Of a DNA stretch of 64,000 nt, positions 60,350-64,000 are shown in pieces. Every line of letters begins with the position of its first letter. The first letter of the stretch is position 1. The notes beneath the pieces were generated by a model. That model worked only from the letters and a program-made list of their open reading frames with translations. It searched no databases and was not told the origin of the DNA. The position numbers were made by a program, and so were the translations under genes. Origin of the DNA: UBA6921 sp031363085 (GTDB taxonomy: Bacteria; Pseudomonadota; Gammaproteobacteria; SG8-11); contig JANLTU010000004.1 of NCBI GenBank assembly GCA_031363085.1, forward strand, positions 13,576-77,575, given 5' to 3'.

Positions 60350-61296
60350 GACTTTTTATTTTTATGCCGCGCGGGGTACAGCGGCGCGACGCCGGGCGGG
60401 CGGGTTTTGAAACGGCGATGCAACCACAGGTATTGCTCGGGCGCACGGCGCACTGCGTGTTCGATCACGCTGTTGATGCGAGTGGCGTCGGCGACGTCGT
60501 TCTCAGCGGGGAAATTTTCCAGCGCCGGCAGCAAAATTAATCGATACCCGCTGCCATCAGCCAGGCGCTGCGGAAAAAACGGCACCACCGGCGCACCGGA
60601 CATTTTCGCCAAGCGCGCCGGTGCAGCGAGCGTGGCGCAAGTCACGCCCATGAACGGGGCGAACACGCTGTATTGCGCACCGAAGTCCTGGTCGGGCGCG
60701 TACCAAACCGCGTTGCCCTGCTTCAGGCTGCGCAACATGCCGCGTACATCGTGGCGCTCGATGGCACGCTCGTAGTTGCGTTCGCGTGCCTGCTTCATCA
60801 CCGCCTCGAACAACGGGTTGCGGTGTTTTTTGTACATGACATGAAAACGCTGCTGCAAGGCCAGCAAGCGCCCGCCGATTTCCAGGCAGGTGAAATGCGC
60901 GCTCAACAAAATGACACCGCGCTGCTGTTGCAACGCGTGTTGCAGATGTTCGATGCCTTCAATGTGTACCAGCGGCTCGATCTGCGCGCGCCGGCCCCAC
61001 CAGCTCAGGGCGGTCTCCAGCAAGGAAATGCCGGCGGAACGAAAATTGGCCTTGATCAAGTCGCGTTGCTGCGCCGCACTGCGCTCGGGAAAGCACAGCG
61101 CGATGTTGATCCGCGCCACGCGTCGTCGCCACGGCATCAAGCGGTAAATGAGTGCGCCAAGACCTGCGCCCAGCGCCAATTGCGCACGATGCGGCAACAG
61201 CACGGCGCCGCGCAGCAGGCTCAAGCCCAGCCAAGTGAACCAGTAACGTGGGGCGAGAAAATTGTGAAATTTGGCAGCGGTGTCGGGTGTCGTCAT
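60346..61296 (-). CDS. LpxL-type lipid A acyltransferase (second copy)
   Basis: 316 residues of the LpxL/HtrB family. The catalytic HX4E is in LLSAHFTCLEIGGRL near 125, DQDFGAQYSVFAPFMGV near 195 is typical, and the tail LWLHRRFKTRPPG matches other members. An N-terminal hydrophobic segment anchors it. I chose the ATG at 61296; an ATG at 61320 lies inside a hairpin and adds eight residues. Coupling with waaA makes it the likely Kdo2-lipid IVA acyltransferase. Which chain it adds cannot be told from sequence. Confidence 0.9.
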   Translation of the reverse strand: MTTPDTAAKFHNFLAPRYWFTWLGLSLLRGAVLLPHRAQLALGAGLGALIYRLMPWRRRVARINIALCFPERSAAQQRDLIKANFRSAGISLLETALSWWGRRAQIEPLVHIEGIEHLQHALQQQRGVILLSAHFTCLEIGGRLLALQQRFHVMYKKHRNPLFEAVMKQARERNYERAIERHDVRGMLRSLKQGNAVWYAPDQDFGAQYSVFAPFMGVTCATLAAPARLAKMSGAPVVPFFPQRLADGSGYRLILLPALENFPAENDVADATRINSVIEHAVRRAPEQYLWLHRRFKTRPPGVAPLYPARHKNKKS

Positions 61297-61300
61297 TAAA

Positions 61301-61332
61301 GTAGCGTGCACCGTGTGCACGGCGCACGCTAC
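61301..61332 (-). terminator. Hairpin between tolC and the acyltransferase gene
   Basis: Outer arms GTAGCGTGC / GCACGCTAC (9 bases) and inner CCGTG / CACGG around TG, with one A-C mismatch. On the minus strand TTTA and then the acyltransferase ATG follow within five bases. It could end part of the tolC transcripts or hide the ribosome site of the next gene. It also has the look of a dispersed palindromic repeat. Confidence 0.55.
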
Positions 61333-61337
61333 GCCGG

Positions 61338-62666
61338 CTATTTTTTCAACCAGCCGTTGATCTGCTGTAAATCTTCCGTGGCAAGCGAGCCGGTTGCGCT
61401 TTTCAAACGCAGCGTAGCCAAGATGTAGTCATAGCGGGATTGCGCGTAGTCACGTTGGGCGAGGAACAGACCGGTACGGGTATTAAGCACGTCGACGGTG
61501 GTACGAGTGCCGACCTCGTAGCCGGCTTCGGTCGCCGCCAGCGCGCTCTTGTTCGAAACCACCGCTTGCTTCAACGCGGCGACGCGGCTGATGTTGGCGG
61601 TTACGCTCAAATACGCTTCGCGAGTTTGCAAGGTGGTATTGCGACGTTGCTGTTCGAGAAAAAAATTGGCTTGCTCAACTTGAAGATCCGCCTTGCGTAC
61701 CGACGACTGAACCGCGCCACCCTGATACAGCAGCCAGTTGAAGCGCAGCGCGACGGACGTGTCGGTGCGTTCCTGACCCTGGGGTGCATCGGAGCTGTCC
61801 GATTTGGCATAACTGCCAACCGCATCCAGCGTGGGATAATGAGCGCTTTTTTGTCGGCTGACTTCGGCCTGCGCGCTTTCCGTAGCGAAACGCGCCGCTT
61901 GTACCGCCGGATTTTGCTGTAACGCGCTTTGCGCCCACTGCTCGATGTCGGTCGGGCTGGGCGCGACCAGCGGCGCATCGGGGATCAAGCTTGCGAGTTC
62001 TTTGTAACTCTGCCCGGTGACTTCGCGCAGCGCTTCCCAGGCGCTGGCCAGACGGTTGTCCGCTGCAATGACTTGTGTGGTCGACAAATCGAAACGCGCC
62101 TGCGATTCATGCACGTCGGTGATCGCGATCAAGCCGACATTGAAGCGCTGCCTGGTCTGTTCCAGTTGTTTGCCGATGGCTTCGTGCTCGCCCTTGACGA
62201 AGGTTAGGTTGTCTTGTGCGGCCAGCACTCCGAAATAACGCTCGGCCACGCGCACGGTGAGCCCGAGTTCTTCCATCTTGAATTGCGCTTCTGCTTGCTT
62301 GACGAGCGCATCGGCTTGATTGCTTTGCGCAAACGCGTCGGCATGATACAGCGGCTGCGTGAGCGTGAGGTTATAGCCTGTGGAGGCGTAACTTTCATTG
62401 CCGCTGGCAGTCGCGGTGGTAACGTCAGATTTTGAACGGGCGTAATTTGCGCCTACTCCTACACTGGGTAAAAAGCGTGCTTGCGCTTGCGACTTGCTTT
62501 CCAGAACCTGTTGCATTTGCGCGCGTGCGCCGCGAATTTGCGGGTCGTTTTGCGCGGCTTGTTTGTAAATGTCGAGCAAGTCCTCGGCGCGTGCCGAAAG
62601 TGCCAACGAATAAAGTGCACCAAACACTAAGACGGATGAGGCAAGTAAGGTAATACGCGGATTCAT
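61338..62666 (-). CDS. tolC: TolC-family outer-membrane efflux channel
   Basis: 442-residue outer-membrane protein that forms the exit duct of efflux pumps and type I secretion. A signal peptide ends near residue 27 (ALSARAEDL). The two repeated helical hairpins are seen, with DLLDIYKQAAQNDPQI at the start of the first and REAYLSVTANISRVAALKQAV / NTRTGLFLAQRDYAQSRYDYI in the second. GAGGGA precedes the ATG. It lies between a rhodanese gene and lipid A genes on the same strand, with no pump genes near. Confidence 0.93.
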   Translation of the reverse strand: MNPRITLLASSVLVFGALYSLALSARAEDLLDIYKQAAQNDPQIRGARAQMQQVLESKSQAQARFLPSVGVGANYARSKSDVTTATASGNESYASTGYNLTLTQPLYHADAFAQSNQADALVKQAEAQFKMEELGLTVRVAERYFGVLAAQDNLTFVKGEHEAIGKQLEQTRQRFNVGLIAITDVHESQARFDLSTTQVIAADNRLASAWEALREVTGQSYKELASLIPDAPLVAPSPTDIEQWAQSALQQNPAVQAARFATESAQAEVSRQKSAHYPTLDAVGSYAKSDSSDAPQGQERTDTSVALRFNWLLYQGGAVQSSVRKADLQVEQANFFLEQQRRNTTLQTREAYLSVTANISRVAALKQAVVSNKSALAATEAGYEVGTRTTVDVLNTRTGLFLAQRDYAQSRYDYILATLRLKSATGSLATEDLQQINGWLKK

Positions 62667-62674
62667 GATGTCCC

Positions 62675-62995
62675 TCAGTAAGTCGGCATGCGTGGGTCAA
62701 TCTCCCTGGCCCACGCGTTAATCCCACCCTGTAGATTGACGATGTTGCGAAAGCCGGCTTGATCCAAAAACGCGCCGACACGTTGACTACGTACTCCGTG
62801 ATGACAGATCAACACGTGTTCTTGCTGCGGATCGAGTTCATTCATCGCCCGCATAATCTGGCTCATTGGAATCAGCTTGGAATTTTCCAGGTGGCAAATC
62901 TGGTACTCCCAGGGTTCGCGCACATCCAGCAGAATGGGCGCGGGTTGTGACTTTTCCAGATACGATTTGAGCTCGCTTACGCTAATGTGTCGCAT
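62675..62995 (-). CDS. Single-domain rhodanese (GlpE-like)
   Basis: 106 residues. The active-site loop is CHHGVRS with Cys near 67, and ILLDVREPWEYQICHLENS is the usual CH2A-type segment. The ATG at 62995 has GGGGAG seven bases before it; a GTG five codons upstream is less likely. It lies between pcm and tolC with short gaps (27 and 8 bases), an order common in proteobacteria. The sulfur acceptor is unknown. Confidence 0.88.
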   Translation of the reverse strand: MRHISVSELKSYLEKSQPAPILLDVREPWEYQICHLENSKLIPMSQIMRAMNELDPQQEHVLICHHGVRSQRVGAFLDQAGFRNIVNLQGGINAWAREIDPRMPTY

Positions 62996-63022
62996 GGTGA
63001 CGCTCCCCACGAACAGGCGTGG

Positions 63023-63676
63023 CTAAAATGTGAAACGTTGCGGTTGCGGCGCGTTGACCAGCGCCGTGACATCCGTTTCAAAAAGAGCTTCCTGGGTCCA
63101 TTCGTGCTCACCCAGGCGGGTGATCAATATGCACTCCATCACTGGTGTGTCGCCGACGATGGCGAACAAACGCCCGCCGATTTTGAGGCGACTTTTGTAA
63201 TTGTCGGGGATCAACGGCAAAGAGCCGCCGATCACAATCGCGTCGTAGGGCGCGTCGCTCTGCCAGTCGCGGCTGCCGTCGCCGACTTCCAAGGTGACAT
63301 CGCGCCCGCCGTGGCGATTTAAATTCTGCTGCGCCTGCCGCGCCAGCTCGGGATGAATCTCCACTGTGGTCACACGGCGACCAAGCTTGGCTAGCATCGC
63401 GGCGGTGTAGCCGCTGCCGCTGCCGATTTCCAGCACATTATCGGTGCCGCGCAAGGCCAGCGCCTGCAACATGCGACCTTCCATGATCGGCGTCCACATC
63501 GATTGACTGTGGCCCAGTGGAATCATCATGTCGACAAACGCGAGGTTGCGATAATTCAACGGCACAAAATCTTCGCGTGGCGTCGCGGCGATGACGTCCA
63601 ACACTTTTTGATCCAGCACTTCTGCCGGACGGATTTGTTGTTCGATCATGTTGTGACGTGCGTGTTCGAAATTCAT
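63023..63676 (-). CDS. pcm: Protein-L-isoaspartate O-methyltransferase
   Basis: 217-residue SAM enzyme that starts repair of isoaspartyl residues in aged proteins. The first block MIEQQIRPAEVLD with VPLNYRNLAFVDMMIPLGHSQSM, the SAM motif VLEIGSGSGYTAAMLA near 82 and the block YDAIVIGGSLPLIPD near 145 are present. The Thr/Ser-rich active-site PLGHSQSMWTPIMEGRML differs somewhat from E. coli Pcm but fits the PimT-like group found beside rhodanese and tolC. It is the first gene of the pcm-rhodanese-tolC-acyltransferase-waaA run. Confidence 0.9.
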   Translation of the reverse strand: MNFEHARHNMIEQQIRPAEVLDQKVLDVIAATPREDFVPLNYRNLAFVDMMIPLGHSQSMWTPIMEGRMLQALALRGTDNVLEIGSGSGYTAAMLAKLGRRVTTVEIHPELARQAQQNLNRHGGRDVTLEVGDGSRDWQSDAPYDAIVIGGSLPLIPDNYKSRLKIGGRLFAIVGDTPVMECILITRLGEHEWTQEALFETDVTALVNAPQPQRFTF

Positions 63677-64000
63677 AAATTCACCGGCAGCGTAGTATTG
63701 CGACGAGGCAACAGGGTAAGCACTTTGCGTGTGGCTGGCAAGGGCCGATCTCGTGTGTTCTTGTGTGACGGGCGCAGTGTGATATCCACATCATGCCGCT
63801 CTATGCCGGTTCTGCGATGCTTGCCTGCGCAGAAGAATTTCACAGCAGTAATCATCGACCGTTGACTGATGTCGGCATGTCCAGGTCATGACAATGTTAG
63901 CCGAGCTGACAACCTTGGCTTCGGGAACTGCCGAGCACCATACAAAGTTCTACGTCAACCACGCCTAGCTTTCTTGCCAAAGTGTTTCTGCGCGCCGCCT
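63677..64000. other. Non-coding end of the window
   Basis: 324 bases upstream of pcm without a gene that I can support. It should hold the pcm promoter. I looked for a thiamine riboswitch, since thiC is often near tolC, and saw no thi-box. A short minus-strand open frame at 63673-63855 has no ribosome site or recognisable product. Confidence 0.4.

Overview
This 64 kb stretch looks like chromosome of a free-living gammaproteobacterium with a sulfur-oxidising lifestyle. The grounds are the housekeeping gene order (LysM protein divergent from def-fmt-rsmB-DUF4390-ntrY-ntrX-trkA-trkH, then xthA, SH3-TM protein, prlC, srkA), the gamma-type families (SrkA, RlmI, AlgH/YqgE, split NrdJ), and the sulfur and molybdenum genes. 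The species cannot be named from the sequence. It is densely coded and holds no tRNA, rRNA, CRISPR array, prophage or integron that I can see. The only mobile DNA is a RAYT transposase with its hairpin, a truncated IS30 copy and several small palindromic elements.

Layout. 0-7 kb: an exported ModA-like binding protein, an exported DsrE-like sulfur protein, B12-dependent methionine synthase (metH), a rhodanese and the RAYT gene. 7-9 kb: a lipid A-type acyltransferase and a Sel1-repeat protein, converging on an inverted-repeat element. 9-19 kb: a long minus-strand run from def through trkH, containing the NtrYX two-component system and the TrkAH potassium system. 19-24.8 kb: LysM protein, exonuclease III, SH3 protein, oligopeptidase A and SrkA kinase. 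24.8-30 kb: split class II ribonucleotide reductase (nrdJab) with a tandem NrdR-box pair upstream, then divergent Hsp20 and Deg protease genes. 30-40 kb: a redox island with a RoxA-like di-heme lipoprotein, a SoeABC-type cytoplasmic sulfite dehydrogenase, a SorAB-type exported sulfite dehydrogenase and moaA. 40-49 kb: dienelactone hydrolase, an orphan hybrid kinase paired with a periplasmic binding protein, glycogen phosphorylase and two exported unknowns. 49-54 kb: PilZ protein, an AlgH/YqgE protein with a signal peptide, a DUF5658 membrane protein, an HPF with a cold-shock-like tail, the IS30 remnant and RlmI. 54-64 kb: a thioredoxin-like DUF255 protein, a subtilisin-like lipoprotein, then waaA, a second LpxL-type acyltransferase, tolC, a rhodanese and pcm.

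How it fits together. Sulfite can apparently be oxidised on both sides of the inner membrane. SoeABC would pass electrons to quinone and SorAB to cytochrome c. MoaA makes the first pterin intermediate that both enzymes need, and the ModA-like protein could help with oxyanion supply. MetH and NrdJ both need cobalamin, but no cobalamin riboswitch was found near either. The most specific regulatory result is the NrdR-box pair at 27991-28037. The most interesting gene-level results are the double sulfite oxidation island with a di-heme SorB-like lipoprotein, the NtrX regulator with a degenerate ATPase domain, and fmt, which lacks a standard start codon at its conserved N-terminus.
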